From Mycobacterium sp. SM1 (lineage in GTDB: Bacteria; Actinomycetota; Actinomycetes; Mycobacteriales; Mycobacteriaceae): a stretch of DNA of 64,000 bases. This document shows positions 36,701 to 45,961 of the stretch, in pieces. The notes under the pieces were generated by a model. It saw only the letters and a program-made list of their open reading frames with translations. It had not been told where the DNA came from and did not search any database. How positions within the stretch are numbered: the first letter of the stretch is position 1; every line of letters starts with the position of its first letter. Position numbers and translations under genes: made by a program. Location: contig NZ_JAFLNH010000002.1 of NCBI RefSeq assembly GCF_018361265.1, forward strand, positions 434,001 to 498,000, written 5' to 3'.

Positions 36701-37120
36701 TCAGGCCGCCTGGCGTAATCGCTGCTTGATCCGCGCCAGCATCGCTGACATGCCGCGCAGCCGCAGCGGGCTGATCAGCGCCGCCAGGCCCAGGTCGGCG
36801 TAGAAATCTTCGGGCACGGCAAGAATGTCTGCGGCGGGCTGCTCGTTCAGGCCGGCCGCCAAGATCGACGCGAATCCGCGGGTGGTGGGAGCCTCGGCCG
36901 GCGCACTGAAATACAGCCGCACCCGCTGCGGGTCGGTGGCGTCGACGTGCAGGAACAGTGGGGATTGGCACTCGGGCACCGGCTCCATCGCCGCTTCTTC
37001 CAACTCGGCGGGTAACGGCGGCAGGTCGTTGGCGAATTCGAGCAGCAGCCGCAGCTTGTCGGGGCCCTGGACTTCGGCGAAGTCGGACACCACCTCGGCC
37101 AGCGGCGCGGGCAGGGTCAT
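36701..37120 (-). CDS. SufE-family sulfur acceptor protein
   Basis: A 139-aa protein with the SufE fold: [32 protein letters not shown] (the acceptor cysteine within ECQS) and [23 protein letters not shown] 37120 overlaps the sseA stop as ATGA, so it is coupled to the sulfurtransferase. SufE stimulates cysteine desulfurases and shuttles persulfide sulfur. Pairing with a rhodanese suggests a sulfur-transfer pair, as in Rv3284-Rv3283. Confidence 0.92.
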   Translation of the reverse strand: MTLPAPLAEVVSDFAEVQGPDKLRLLLEFANDLPPLPAELEEAAMEPVPECQSPLFLHVDATDPQRVRLYFSAPAEAPTTRGFASILAAGLNEQPAADILAVPEDFYADLGLAALISPLRLRGMSAMLARIKQRLRQAA

Positions 37121-38010
37121 AGCGCCGGTACTTCTCCGGGTTCCTCGCCGGCGACGATCGGAACCCGCACGGTGTTGCCCCACTCGGTCCACGACCCGTC
37201 GTAGTTGCGGACCCCGGGCTTGCCGAGCAGGTGCGTCAGCACAAACCAGGTGTGGCTGGATCGCTCACCGATGCGGCAATACACAATCGTCTTGTCGTCC
37301 GGCTTGACAAAGCCGTAGATCTTTTCCAGCTCCTCGCGGCTGCGGAACCGCCCGGTCTCGTCGACGGCTTTCCCCCAGGGGATGTGCACCGCCGTCGGGA
37401 TATGCCCGGCGCGTAGCGCGCCCTCTTCGGGGTAGTCGGGCATGTGCGTGCGCTTGCCGGTGTACTCCTCCGGTGAGCGCACGTCGATCAGCGGCTGGCT
37501 ACCGAGACTGGCCAGGACGTCATCTTTGAAGGCGCGAATCGGTGCGTCGTTGCGCTGCACGACCGGGTAGCCGCTCGAGGTCTTGGTGGGAACCTCCAAT
37601 GTGGTCTCACGACCCTCGGACAGCCAAAGGTCGCGCCCTCCGTTGAGCAGCCGCACGTCGGGATGGCCGAACAACGTGAACACCCACAGCGCATAGGCCG
37701 CCCACCAATTGCTCTTGTCGCCGTAGATCACCACGGTGTCGTCGCGGGCGATGCCTTTGCGGTCCATCAACTTAGCGAATTGCTCGCCGTTGATGTAGTC
37801 CCGCACCCTCGGGTCGTTGAGGTCGGTATGCCAGTCGATTTTCACCGCGCCAGGAATATGGCCGACGTCGTAGAGCAGCACGTCCTCGTCGGACTCGACA
37901 ATGACCAGACCGGGCCTGCCCATGTTGGCGGCCAGCCAGTCGGCGGTGACCAGCCGTTCCGGATGGGCGTAGGACTGCAAGCTGGGGCTTGGATCTTCTG
38001 GTAGCGGCAC
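37117..38010 (-). CDS. sseA: Thiosulfate sulfurtransferase (rhodanese) SseA
   Basis: A 297-aa tandem rhodanese. The N-terminal inactive domain contains [13 protein letters not shown] and [19 protein letters not shown]. The C-terminal domain has [28 protein letters not shown] and the active-site loop [11 protein letters not shown] with the catalytic Cys near residue 245. It transfers sulfane sulfur from thiosulfate to thiols. It is 9 bp downstream of maf and coupled to sufE. Confidence 0.95.
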   Translation of the reverse strand: MPLPEDPSPSLQSYAHPERLVTADWLAANMGRPGLVIVESDEDVLLYDVGHIPGAVKIDWHTDLNDPRVRDYINGEQFAKLMDRKGIARDDTVVIYGDKSNWWAAYALWVFTLFGHPDVRLLNGGRDLWLSEGRETTLEVPTKTSSGYPVVQRNDAPIRAFKDDVLASLGSQPLIDVRSPEEYTGKRTHMPDYPEEGALRAGHIPTAVHIPWGKAVDETGRFRSREELEKIYGFVKPDDKTIVYCRIGERSSHTWFVLTHLLGKPGVRNYDGSWTEWGNTVRVPIVAGEEPGEVPAL

Positions 38011-38019
38011 GTCTTAAGC

Positions 38020-38724
38020 CTACTCACCATGGCCTTGGTGGGGCCAGCCGCCAAACTGGATGCCAGTAGCCGAGGGCGCGGTCCCGGTGAGCGGATTGGC
38101 CGTCCACAACGCCGCGATCGACAATCCGGCGCGGCGCAGCAGCGAGCGCGTCGCCGGCAGCCCCAATCCCACCACCGCCGACGGATCGCCGTCGACTCTG
38201 TCAATGAACCAGCCGCCCAGCCCATCCAGAGTGAATCCGCCCGCGACCCGCAGGGATTCCCCACTGGCCAGATAGGCATCGAGGTCCTCGGGTGAAGGAA
38301 CGCCGAAATATACGTTGGTTATTGATGTTTCAATACCATGGTAGATAATTTTGTTGTGCTGCAATCGGATTACGCAGTGCCCGGTGTAGAGCTGGCCGGC
38401 ACGGCCCGCCATCGACTGCCAAAGGGCGCGAGCCGCAACGACGGATCGCGGTTTGCCGCAGAGTCGGCCGTCGAGGTGAAGCATCGAGTCGCAGCCAATG
38501 ACAACACAGTCCGCCGCGATAGCACGGTCGACATCGGCCGCGACCCGCTCGGCCTTCGCCTGGGCCAAGGCGCAGACGACGTCACGGGGTGCGGGGTCTG
38601 GTCCCAAAGAGGCGGTGAGGGTGTCCTCGTCGATGCCCGGGGTCAGGACCAGCGGTTCGATGCCCGCCTGGCGGAGTACCTTGAGCCGACCGGGAGACGT
38701 GGACGCGAGTACCACGCGGGTCAT
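38020..38724 (-). CDS. Maf-type nucleotide pyrophosphatase
   Basis: About 234 residues from ATG 38724. The Maf N-terminal motif [31 protein letters not shown] and the GKP motif (CGKPRS) are present. Family enzymes hydrolyse non-canonical or m5U/dTTP-type nucleotides as house-cleaning enzymes. The ATG is the last link in a chain of ATGA overlaps carried by the upstream 56-bp repeats, and AAGGAG inside the repeat serves as its SD. A nearby ATG at 38733 is out of step with that chain. Confidence 0.92.
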   Translation of the reverse strand: MTRVVLASTSPGRLKVLRQAGIEPLVLTPGIDEDTLTASLGPDPAPRDVVCALAQAKAERVAADVDRAIAADCVVIGCDSMLHLDGRLCGKPRSVVAARALWQSMAGRAGQLYTGHCVIRLQHNKIIYHGIETSITNVYFGVPSPEDLDAYLASGESLRVAGGFTLDGLGGWFIDRVDGDPSAVVGLGLPATRSLLRRAGLSIAALWTANPLTGTAPSATGIQFGGWPHQGHGE

Positions 38725-38780
38725 CGGTGCCACTCCTTGATCCCGGCCTCGCCGGGATCATCGTCGTCGGCGCGGGTCAT
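38721..38780 (-). CDS. MIRU mini-ORF 2 (19 aa), overlaps maf start
   Basis: ATG 38780 overlaps the stop of mini-ORF 1 and its TGA at 38721-38723 overlaps the maf ATG. It differs from mini-ORF 1 only in the last two residues (His-Arg). It also carries the SD for maf. Confidence 0.5.
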   Translation of the reverse strand: MTRADDDDPGEAGIKEWHR

Positions 38781-38836
38781 GGGCGCCACTCCTTGATCCC
38801 GGCCTCGCCGGGATCATCGTCGTCGGCGCGGGTCAT
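38777..38836 (-). CDS. MIRU mini-ORF 1 (19 aa), overlaps accE5 stop
   Basis: ATG 38836 overlaps the accE5 TGA; the stop at 38777-38779 overlaps the next mini-ORF. It encodes [17 protein letters not shown] plus Arg-Pro. Probably a translational-coupling device rather than a functional peptide. Confidence 0.5.
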   Translation of the reverse strand: MTRADDDDPGEAGIKEWRP

Positions 38837-39114
38837 CGGCGCATGTGGATCCGTTCCAGCAGCGTGACACGCTGCCAGCTGAAGATCGGATAGCGCAGCT
38901 TGTCAACGGGATGTCCCCACATGTTGCGCTCGACGGGTCCGGGTGTGGCCGTGCCGCCGCCGGTCCTGCCCAGCACCACGATCAGCGCGGCCAGCTCCTC
39001 GTCGGTGGGCTGGCCTTTCAGGATCTGGATATGGGGCTCACGCAGGTCATGGAACTCGGTCGGGGCTGGTTTGTTCGTCTCGTTCCCGTCACTCACGTTG
39101 TTCGTTCCGCTCAC
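38833..39114 (-). CDS. accE5: Acyl-CoA carboxylase epsilon subunit
   Basis: A 93-aa small subunit. The hydrophilic N-terminus is followed by the conserved [20 protein letters not shown] block and [11 protein letters not shown] near the end, typical of actinobacterial AccE/PccE proteins that bind and stimulate AccA3-AccD5. It is about half the length I recall for M. tuberculosis AccE5, lacking the long N-terminal extension. It follows accD5 after 5 bp and overlaps the first MIRU mini-ORF at its stop. Confidence 0.9.
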   Translation of the reverse strand: MSGTNNVSDGNETNKPAPTEFHDLREPHIQILKGQPTDEELAALIVVLGRTGGGTATPGPVERNMWGHPVDKLRYPIFSWQRVTLLERIHMRR

Positions 39115-39119
39115 TCGAC

Positions 39120-40757
39120 CTACAGGGGGATGTTTCCGTGCTTCTTGGGCGGCAACTGGGCGATCTTGCGTTCCAGCAGCCGCAGTGAGGTGGCGATGTA
39201 GCCGCGCGTATGTGACGGCGGGATGACGGCGTCCACGTATCCGCGCTCGGCGGCGATATACGGGTTGACCAGGGTGTCCTCGTACTCCTGCTGCAGCCTC
39301 AACCGCAGCGCGTCGACGTCCTCGCCTTTGGCCGCGGCCTCGGTGAGCTGCTGGCGATAGACAAAGCCGACCGCCCCGGACGCACCCATCACCGCGATCT
39401 GCGCCGTCGGCCAGGCGACGCAGACATCGGCACCCATGTCCTTGGAGCCCATCACACAGTAGGCGCCGCCGTAAGCTTTGCGGGTGATCACGGTGATCTT
39501 GGCGACGGTGGCCTCGCCGTAGGCATAAAGCAGCTTGGCGCCGCGGCGGATGATGCCGTTGTACTCCTGGTCGGTGCCCGGCAGAAAGCCCGGCACGTCC
39601 ACCAGCATGACGATCGGGATGTTGAAGCAGTCGCAGGTCCGCACGAAGCGGGCCGCCTTCTCTGAGGCGTTGATGTCCAGGCAGCCGGCGAACTGGGTGG
39701 GCTGGTTGGCGACGACGCCCACCGGACGGCCCTCGACCCTGCCGAACCCCACGATGATGTTGTTGGCGTAGCCGGCCTGCACCTCGAGGAATTCGTCATC
39801 GAGGATGCGGGTGATCACCTCGTGCATGTCGTAGGGCTGGTTGGGGGAGTCCGGGATCAACGTGTCCAATTCGAGATCCTCGGCGGTGAGGTTGTCCTCG
39901 ATGGCGCCCTGGGCAACCGGTGCGGCGTACCGCGGCGGGTCGGCGTAGTTGTTGGGCGGAAGATAGCTCAACAGGTCACGGACCCATTCGAAGGCGTCCT
40001 GCTCGCCCGACGCGACGTAGTGGGCGGTGCCGGATCTCACCATATGGGTGTGGGCCCCGCCCAGCTCCTCCATGGTGACGTCCTCGCCGGTCACGGTCTT
40101 GATGACGTCCGGGCCGGTGATGAACATCTGGCTGGTCTGGTCGACCATGATCACGAAGTCTGTCAACGCCGGGGAGTACACGTGCCCACCCGCGGCGGCG
40201 CCCATGATCAGTGAGATCTGCGGGACCACCCCGGACGCCAGGATGTTGTTGTGGAAGATCCGGCTATAGAGGCCAAGTGAGACCACGCCCTCCTGGATCC
40301 GTGCGCCCGCCCCGTCGTTGATGCCGATGAGCGGGCGGCCGGTCTTGATCGCCAGCTGTTGCACCTTGACGATCTTCTCGCCGTACACCTCGCCGAGGCT
40401 GCCGCCGAACACCGTGGCGTCCTGACTGAAGACGCACACGTCGCGCCCGTCAATGGTGCCGTAGCCGGTCACCACGCCGTCGCCTAGCGGGCGCTTGGCG
40501 TCCAGGCCGAAGTTCGTGCTGCGGTGGCGCGCCAGGGCGTCCAACTCCACGAACGAGCCCTCATCAAGCAAGGCGTAGATGCGCTCGCGAGCGGTGAGCT
40601 TGCCCTTCGCGTGCACCTTCTCGACCGCGTCCTCGCCGACCGGATGCAGGGTCTCTGCGGTCCGCCTGCGCAGTTCTGCCAGCTTGCCCGCCGTGGTGTG
40701 GATGTCGATGGTGTGCTCGGCGGCGGGTTCGGCATGGTGGTCCGTAACGCTTGTCAT
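39120..40757 (-). CDS. accD5: Acyl-CoA (propionyl-CoA) carboxylase beta subunit
   Basis: A 545-aa carboxyltransferase subunit. Motifs: [32 protein letters not shown] and the oxyanion-forming [16 protein letters not shown] in the N-terminal half; [37 protein letters not shown] and [18 protein letters not shown] in the C-terminal half. It transfers CO2 from biotin on AccA3 to propionyl- or acetyl-CoA. It opens the minus-strand run accD5-accE5-maf-sseA-sufE-accA3 and is divergent from birA, the likely biotin ligase for AccA3, with 51 bp between starts. Confidence 0.96.
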   Translation of the reverse strand: MTSVTDHHAEPAAEHTIDIHTTAGKLAELRRRTAETLHPVGEDAVEKVHAKGKLTARERIYALLDEGSFVELDALARHRSTNFGLDAKRPLGDGVVTGYGTIDGRDVCVFSQDATVFGGSLGEVYGEKIVKVQQLAIKTGRPLIGINDGAGARIQEGVVSLGLYSRIFHNNILASGVVPQISLIMGAAAGGHVYSPALTDFVIMVDQTSQMFITGPDVIKTVTGEDVTMEELGGAHTHMVRSGTAHYVASGEQDAFEWVRDLLSYLPPNNYADPPRYAAPVAQGAIEDNLTAEDLELDTLIPDSPNQPYDMHEVITRILDDEFLEVQAGYANNIIVGFGRVEGRPVGVVANQPTQFAGCLDINASEKAARFVRTCDCFNIPIVMLVDVPGFLPGTDQEYNGIIRRGAKLLYAYGEATVAKITVITRKAYGGAYCVMGSKDMGADVCVAWPTAQIAVMGASGAVGFVYRQQLTEAAAKGEDVDALRLRLQQEYEDTLVNPYIAAERGYVDAVIPPSHTRGYIATSLRLLERKIAQLPPKKHGNIPL

Positions 40758-40808
40758 GGCCGTCGAGCTTAGCCGTCGAACCCCGTCCGGCTCCTAAGCT
40801 GGGCGGCA

Positions 40809-41642
40809 ATGGACGGTGATTTGCCCCGTGGTTTGCCGGGTGATTTGCTGAGGCCGCCACTGGACGCACTAGCGGTGCGCGACGGGCTGGTGGGGCCGGG
40901 GCTGCCGTGGCGGCGGCTTGACGTCGTCGAGGAGACCGGGTCCACCAATGCCGATCTGCTGGCCCGGTGCGCGGCCGGTATCGACATCGACGGATCGGTG
41001 CTGCTCGCCGAGTACCAGCACGCCGGTCGCGGGCGGCACGGCAGGCAATGGTCGGCTCCGCCCCGTAGCCAGATCGCCATGTCGGTCGGGGTCGACGCGT
41101 CGTCGGTTCCCCGGTCGGGGTGGGGTTGGCTGCCGCTGGCGACCGGTGTTGCGGTGGTCGACGCGCTGGCCGCGGGGAGCGGCGTCAGGGCGGGTCTGAA
41201 ATGGCCCAACGACGTGATGCTCGGTGGCGGCAAGCTGGCGGGTATCCTCGCCGAAGTCGCCGTGCCCAACCCGGTGATCGTGGTGGGCCTGGGGCTCAAC
41301 GTCACGATGACGGCCGACGAGGCACCGGATCCGGGGGCCACGTCACTGCTGCTGGCGGGATCACCAGCGGACCGAAACGTGTTGACCGCCAGTATTCTTC
41401 GTGAATTAGCCAGACGTATCCGGCAGTGGCGCGCGGCGGGGGGCGCCAACCGGGCACTGCATGACGATTACCGACGCTACAGCCTGACACTGGGTCGGCG
41501 GGTAGGGGCGGCGCTTCCCGGCGGCTGCCACATTGCCGGCCTCGCCCGAGAGGTCGACGAGTTGGGCCGGCTATGCATCGACACGGGCGAACAGACGGCC
41601 ACGATATCGGCCGGCGATATCACCCACCTACGAGCGCTTTAG
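40809..41642 (+). CDS. birA: Biotin protein ligase
   Basis: A 277-aa monofunctional (group I) ligase without an N-terminal HTH. Biotinyl-AMP motif GRGRHGRQWSAPP, KWPNDVML, GGGKLAGILAEV and the C-terminal SH3-like domain with ISAGDITHLR are present. It attaches biotin to the BCCP lysine of AccA3, encoded divergently nearby. The PH-domain gene follows after 9 bp. Confidence 0.95.
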   Translation: MDGDLPRGLPGDLLRPPLDALAVRDGLVGPGLPWRRLDVVEETGSTNADLLARCAAGIDIDGSVLLAEYQHAGRGRHGRQWSAPPRSQIAMSVGVDASSVPRSGWGWLPLATGVAVVDALAAGSGVRAGLKWPNDVMLGGGKLAGILAEVAVPNPVIVVGLGLNVTMTADEAPDPGATSLLLAGSPADRNVLTASILRELARRIRQWRAAGGANRALHDDYRRYSLTLGRRVGAALPGGCHIAGLAREVDELGRLCIDTGEQTATISAGDITHLRAL

Positions 41643-41651
41643 AGTGCCAGC

Positions 41652-42170
41652 GTGCGCTATCCCGACAACGCGCTGGCCGGCGACGAGCAGGTGGTCGTGC
41701 ACCGTCACCCACACTGGAGGCAATTGACCGGGGCGGTCCTGGTTTTCATCCTCGCCACCGCGGTGGCGACCTTCGTCGCCGCGGTTGTGAACGCAACGGA
41801 TTGGGGGCACACCGCCAAGAACGCGCTCTTCGGGGTCATCTGGGCGATCTGGATTCTAGCTGTCGGCCCTCTGTCGATACGGCCGTTTCTGGCATGGCTG
41901 ACAACGCATTTCGTTATCACCAACCGGCGGGTGATGTTCCGGCATGGGATATTGACCCGTAGCGGGATTGATATTCCGCTGGCCCGCATCCTGCATCTCG
42001 AGTTCCGGCAGCGCGTCATCGACCGGATGCTGCGCACCGGCACGCTGATCATCGAGTCGGCATCACAAGATCCGCTGGAATTCCGCGACATTCCGCGCGT
42101 GGCACACGTGCACACGCTGCTCTATCACGAGGTCTTCGACACCCTCGAGTCTGGTGAATCGCCCAGCTGA
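41652..42170 (+). CDS. PH-domain (bPH2/DUF304) membrane protein, Rv3278c-like
   Basis: A 172-aa protein. Two hydrophobic helices (about residues 28-50 and 62-82) are followed by a bacterial PH-like domain: WLTTHFVITNRRVMFRHGIL, DIPLARILHLEFRQRVIDRM and GTLIIESASQDPLEFRDIP. The length matches Rv3278c. Its 3' end overlaps the convergent GtrA-like gene by 46 bp. Function unknown. Confidence 0.88.
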   Translation: MRYPDNALAGDEQVVVHRHPHWRQLTGAVLVFILATAVATFVAAVVNATDWGHTAKNALFGVIWAIWILAVGPLSIRPFLAWLTTHFVITNRRVMFRHGILTRSGIDIPLARILHLEFRQRVIDRMLRTGTLIIESASQDPLEFRDIPRVAHVHTLLYHEVFDTLESGESPS

Positions 42171-42784
42171 CGGAACCGGCTGGCGCGCGATCGCCAGGAG
42201 CGCAGCAGGGTGACGTTGCCGCCCTCGATATTGTCTTCGAAGACTTCGGCGAATCCACCGGCCGTGAGGGTGGATTCGAGCGCCTTCTCGGGGTTGCGCC
42301 CGAACTCGTCGGGGAACACCCAACGCCGGAACGCCCAGAAGCGGAACGCCATCTGCAGCAGGTTGCCGATGATGTAGGCGGCGAGGAAGTCGGTGATGTT
42401 CTCCACCATCAGTGACACCGTCGGCACCCGCAGCTGCAGGATGTAGTGGGAGACCCACAAGGGCGCCAGGGAAAGCAGCACGCCCCCGCCGCTGAACGCG
42501 AAGAACAGCAGCGCCTCGTGGTGGCGCTCGCGGCCGCCGCGGTCACGGAAGCTCCACTCCCTGTTCAAGATGTAGGAGGCGATGACGGCGACGATCCCGG
42601 AGATGACCTTGGCCGTTACCGGCTTGGGCTCCAGGACGGTGAGCTTCAAGGTGTAGAAGATCGCCGAGTCGATGACAAACGTGGTGGCGCCGACGATCGC
42701 AAACTTGATCAGCTCGTGATGGCGTTCGACGTATGGCCGGACGAGCCCCGGTAACCGCGCGATAGTGGCATCGGCAAAGGACAC
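42125..42784 (-). CDS. GtrA-family membrane protein, Rv3277-like
   Basis: About 219 residues from GTG 42784 (MSFADATIARLPG). Four transmembrane helices characteristic of GtrA/DPMS1 proteins: FAIVGATTFVIDSAIFYTLK, VISGIVAVIASYILNREWSF, a third around residues 95-118 and one around 130-150. The ILNREWSF motif is diagnostic. GtrA proteins assist flippases of lipid-linked sugars such as polyprenyl-phosphate arabinose. It overlaps the PH-domain gene tail to tail and diverges from purK. Confidence 0.88.
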   Translation of the reverse strand: MSFADATIARLPGLVRPYVERHHELIKFAIVGATTFVIDSAIFYTLKLTVLEPKPVTAKVISGIVAVIASYILNREWSFRDRGGRERHHEALLFFAFSGGGVLLSLAPLWVSHYILQLRVPTVSLMVENITDFLAAYIIGNLLQMAFRFWAFRRWVFPDEFGRNPEKALESTLTAGGFAEVFEDNIEGGNVTLLRSWRSRASRFRQLGDSPDSRVSKTS

Positions 42785-42879
42785 AGTTTGGCAGTGTACG
42801 TACCGCCAGTTACCGGTGCGCCGCGACGGTGTCACCACCGTTATATACCCCGGTCAGCCGGTATGACACCATAACTGGC

Positions 42880-44136
42880 GTGCCCGCAACCCGCGCCGCC
42901 GCGCCGCTGGTCGCGATGGTCGGTGGCGGTCAGCTCGCCCGGATGACCCATCAGGCGGCGATCACGCTGGGGCAGTCGCTGCGGGTGCTGGCCGCCGACT
43001 CGCACGACCCGGCCGCTCAGGTCACCCCGGATGTGGTGATCGGCTCGCACACCGACCTTGACGACCTGCGCCGCGTCGCCGCCGGGGCGGACGTGGTGAC
43101 CTTCGACCATGAGCATGTCCCGACCGAGCTGCTGGAGAAGCTGGTCGCCGAAGGCGTCAATGTTGCGCCATCGCCGCAGGCCCTGGCGCACGCCCAGGAC
43201 AAACTCCTGATGCGCCGCCGGCTGGCGTCGCTGGGCGTGCCGGCGCCGCGCTACGTCGGCGTCGAGAGCCTCGACCACTTAGCCGATATCGACGCCTTCG
43301 TCCGGCGGGTCGGGGGTCCCGTGGTGGTCAAGGCGGTTCGCGGTGGTTACGACGGGCGCGGAGTGCGGATGGCCCGCGACCTGGCGCACGCGCGCGATAC
43401 CGCGGCCGAGTTGCTGGCGGCCGGCGTGCCGGTGCTGGTGGAAGAGCGGGTGGCGCTCCGCCGAGAGCTGTCGGCACTGGTGGCGCGCTCACCCTTCGGC
43501 CAGGGCGCGGCCTGGCCGGTGGTTGAGACGGTGCAGCGGGACGGCATTTGTGTGTTGGTGATCGCGCCGGCGCCGGGTCTCTCCGAAGACGCCGGGACGG
43601 AGGCGCAGCGCCTGGCGTTGCGCCTAGCGGCCGAGCTGGGCGTCGTGGGCGTGCTGGCGGTCGAGCTGTTCGAGACCACCGAGGGCGCGCTACTAGTCAA
43701 CGAGCTCGCGATGCGCCCCCACAACTCCGGGCACTGGACCATGGACGGGGCCCGCACCAGTCAGTTCGAGCAGCATCTGCGCGCGGTGTGCGACTACCCG
43801 CTCGGCGCAACCACCGCGACCGTGCCGTTGACCGTGATGGCCAACGTGCTGGGAGCCCCGCAGCGGCCCGCGATGACCCTCGACGAGCGATTGCACCACC
43901 TGTTCGCCCGGATGCCCGACGCCCGAGTCCACCTCTACGGCAAGGAGGAGCGCCCGGGTCGCAAGGTCGGGCACGTCAACCTGCTCGGCGCCGATGTCGC
44001 CGATCTGGCAAACCTGCGTGAACGCGCCGAGCGGGCGGCACACTGGTTAGCACACGGGCAGTGGACCGACGGATGGGACCCGCATCGCGCCGGCGACGAT
44101 GCAGAGCGAAGCGATGAGGAGGAGCGGCGCCGGTGA
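42880..44136 (+). CDS. purK: N5-carboxyaminoimidazole ribonucleotide synthase
   Basis: About 418 residues from GTG 42880; the frame is open from 42829. ATP-grasp enzyme converting AIR, ATP and bicarbonate to N5-CAIR in purine synthesis. Motifs: VAMVGGGQLARMTHQAA, TFDHEHVP, VVKAVRGGYDGRGVRM, VLAVELFE and LVNELAMRPHNSGHWT. The last 15 codons ([15 protein letters not shown]) are encoded by the first copy of a 53-bp repeat, so the C-terminus has been replaced or extended by repeat DNA. Its stop overlaps a mini-ORF as GTGA. Confidence 0.95.
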   Translation: MPATRAAAPLVAMVGGGQLARMTHQAAITLGQSLRVLAADSHDPAAQVTPDVVIGSHTDLDDLRRVAAGADVVTFDHEHVPTELLEKLVAEGVNVAPSPQALAHAQDKLLMRRRLASLGVPAPRYVGVESLDHLADIDAFVRRVGGPVVVKAVRGGYDGRGVRMARDLAHARDTAAELLAAGVPVLVEERVALRRELSALVARSPFGQGAAWPVVETVQRDGICVLVIAPAPGLSEDAGTEAQRLALRLAAELGVVGVLAVELFETTEGALLVNELAMRPHNSGHWTMDGARTSQFEQHLRAVCDYPLGATTATVPLTVMANVLGAPQRPAMTLDERLHHLFARMPDARVHLYGKEERPGRKVGHVNLLGADVADLANLRERAERAAHWLAHGQWTDGWDPHRAGDDAERSDEEERRR

Positions 44137-44188
44137 GGTGCGCCGGCGACGATGCAGAGCGAAGCGATGAGGAGGAGCGGCGCCGATG
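44087..44188 (+). repeat. Two copies of a 53-bp MIRU-like repeat at the purK-purE junction
   Basis: Units start at 44087 and 44140. Each reads GCGCCGGCGACGATGCAGAG, then GATGAGGAGGAGCGGCGCC, and supplies an AGGAGG SD. Copy 1 encodes the purK C-terminus; copy 2 encodes an 18-aa mini-ORF leading into purE. The 57-nt ORF minus 4-nt overlap equals the period. Confidence 0.9.
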
Positions 44189-44189
44189 A
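44133..44189 (+). CDS. MIRU mini-ORF between purK and purE, 18 aa
   Basis: GTG 44133 overlaps the purK TGA, and its own TGA 44187-44189 overlaps the purE ATG 44186. It encodes [18 protein letters not shown], repeating the purK tail. Likely a coupling device. Confidence 0.5.
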   Translation: MRCAGDDAERSDEEERRR

Positions 44190-44692
44190 CCCGACAACCC
44201 CGGGTCGGGGTGATCATGGGCAGCGACAGCGACTGGTCGGTGATGGCCGATGCCGCTAAGACGCTGGCCGAGTTCGACATCCCCTTCGAGGTGCGGGTGG
44301 TTTCGGCGCACCGCACTCCCGCGCTGATGCTCGACTACGCGCGTGGCGCCGCCGACCGCGGTATCGAGGTGATTATCGCTGGCGCCGGAGGCGCCGCCCA
44401 CTTGCCGGGAATGGTCGCCGCCGCCACGCCGCTGCCGGTCATCGGAGTGCCGGTGCCGCTGGCCCGGCTTGACGGCCTCGACTCCCTGCTGTCGATCGTG
44501 CAGATGCCGGCCGGGGTGCCGGTGGCCACGGTCGCTATCGGGGGGGCCCGCAACGCGGGCCTGCTGGCGGTGCGCATGCTGGGGTCGGGGGACCCGGGGC
44601 TGCGCGCGCGGATGCTGGCCTTTCAAGAGCAGCTGGCGGAGACGGTACGGGCTAAGGACGCCACGCTCCAAGGTAGAGTTACCGGCGAATAG
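44186..44692 (+). CDS. purE: N5-CAIR mutase PurE
   Basis: A 168-aa class I Pur[46 protein letters not shown] and the [17 protein letters not shown] motif are all present. It moves the carboxyl group of N5-CAIR to C4, completing CAIR formation with purK. The ATG sits in the ATGA overlap with the repeat-encoded mini-ORF, and the repeat gives an AGGAGG SD. Confidence 0.95.
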   Translation: MTRQPRVGVIMGSDSDWSVMADAAKTLAEFDIPFEVRVVSAHRTPALMLDYARGAADRGIEVIIAGAGGAAHLPGMVAAATPLPVIGVPVPLARLDGLDSLLSIVQMPAGVPVATVAIGGARNAGLLAVRMLGSGDPGLRARMLAFQEQLAETVRAKDATLQGRVTGE

Positions 44693-44791
44693 CCGCGCGC
44701 CGACGCCGGCCACCCGACGCGCGAGACACTGCATTTGCGAGAAGACCCGGGTGATCGGGCCATAGCGATCGGGCATAGCAAGGAGGCCGAG

Positions 44792-45961
44792 GTGGGTGAG
44801 TGGGCCGGAGACCCGGCGTTCGATCTGTTCAAACTGCCCGAGGAGCACGAGCATCTGCGTGCGGCGGTCCGCGCGCTGGCGGAGAAAGAGATCGCGCCGT
44901 ATGCCGCCGACGTTGACGAGCGCTCCCGGTTTCCCGAGGAGGCGCTGGCCGCGCTGAACGCGTCGGGGTTCAACGCTGTGCACGTGCCGGAGGAGTACGG
45001 GGGACAGGGGGCGGACGCGGTAGCGACCTGCATCGTGATCGAGGAAGTGGCGCGCGTCGATGCCTCGGCGTCGCTGATCCCTGCCGTGAACAAGCTGGGC
45101 ACCATGGGTTTGTTGCTCAGCGGCTCCGAGGAGCTAAAGCAGCAGGTGCTGCCGGCGGTGGCGTCCGGGGAGGCGCTGGCCTCATATGCGCTGTCCGAAC
45201 GCGGCTCGGGCAGCGACGCGGTGGCGATGCGCACCCGCGCCAGGGCCGACGGAGACTCCTGGGTGCTCAACGGGTCGAAATGCTGGATCACCAACGGCGG
45301 CAAGTCAACCTGGTACACGGTTATGGCGGTGACCGACCCGGACCTGGAGGCCAACGGGATCTCAGCGTTTATGGTGCACAAGGACGACGAGGGGTTTTCG
45401 GTTGGGCCCAAGGAACGCAAGCTCGGCATAAAAGGCTCGCCCACCACGGAGCTGTACTTCGAGAACTGCCGTATCCCGGGTGACCGGATCATCGGCGAGC
45501 CTGGCACCGGGTTCAAGACCGCGCTGAAGACGCTGGATCACACCCGCCCGACGATCGGCGCCCAAGCGGTGGGTATCGCCCAGGGCGCACTGGATGCCGC
45601 GATCGCCTACACCAAGGAGCGCAAGCAGTTCGGCCAGCCGATCAGCGACTTTCAGGGTGTGCGGTTCATGCTCGCCGACATGGCGATGAAGCTGGAGGCC
45701 GCCCGGCTCATGGTGTACACGGCCGCCGCTCGCGCCGAACGCGGCGAGACCGGGCTGGGCTTCATCTCGGCGGCCTCAAAATGCTTTGCCTCCGACGTCG
45801 CGATGGAAGTCACCACCGATGCCGTGCAGCTGTTCGGTGGCTATGGCTATACCCGCGACTTCCCGGTCGAGCGGATGATGCGTGACGCCAAGATCACCCA
45901 GATCTACGAGGGAACCAATCAGATTCAGCGCGTGGTGATGTCGCGGGCGTTATTGCGCTGA
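44792..45961 (+). CDS. fadE25: Acyl-CoA dehydrogenase FadE25
   Basis: A 389-aa protein of exactly the M. tuberculosis FadE25 length when started at GTG 44792, which has AAGGAGG five bases upstream. FAD/substrate motifs YALSERGSGSDA, CWITNGGKSTWYTVMAVTD, TIGAQAVGIAQGALDAAIAY and the catalytic Glu region ITQIYEGTNQIQRVVMSRAL are intact. It catalyses the first step of beta-oxidation of an acyl-CoA and uses ETF. It is downstream of purE on the same strand and overlaps the convergent CoA-transferase gene by 12 bp at the 3' end. Confidence 0.95.
   Translation: MGEWAGDPAFDLFKLPEEHEHLRAAVRALAEKEIAPYAADVDERSRFPEEALAALNASGFNAVHVPEEYGGQGADAVATCIVIEEVARVDASASLIPAVNKLGTMGLLLSGSEELKQQVLPAVASGEALASYALSERGSGSDAVAMRTRARADGDSWVLNGSKCWITNGGKSTWYTVMAVTDPDLEANGISAFMVHKDDEGFSVGPKERKLGIKGSPTTELYFENCRIPGDRIIGEPGTGFKTALKTLDHTRPTIGAQAVGIAQGALDAAIAYTKERKQFGQPISDFQGVRFMLADMAMKLEAARLMVYTAAARAERGETGLGFISAASKCFASDVAMEVTTDAVQLFGGYGYTRDFPVERMMRDAKITQIYEGTNQIQRVVMSRALLR

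Larger units (their letters stand above)
38715..38836 (-). repeat. Two 56-bp MIRU-like repeats between accE5 and maf
   Basis: Identical units start at 38715 and 38771, with a truncated third at 38827. Each contains GATCCCGGC-CTC-GCCGGGATC (perfect 9-bp stem). On the minus strand each unit reads ATGACCCGCG at its start and ends with AAGGAGTGG plus the next ATGA. The geometry (60-nt ORF, 4-nt overlap, 56-nt period) is that of mycobacterial interspersed repetitive units. Confidence 0.9.
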
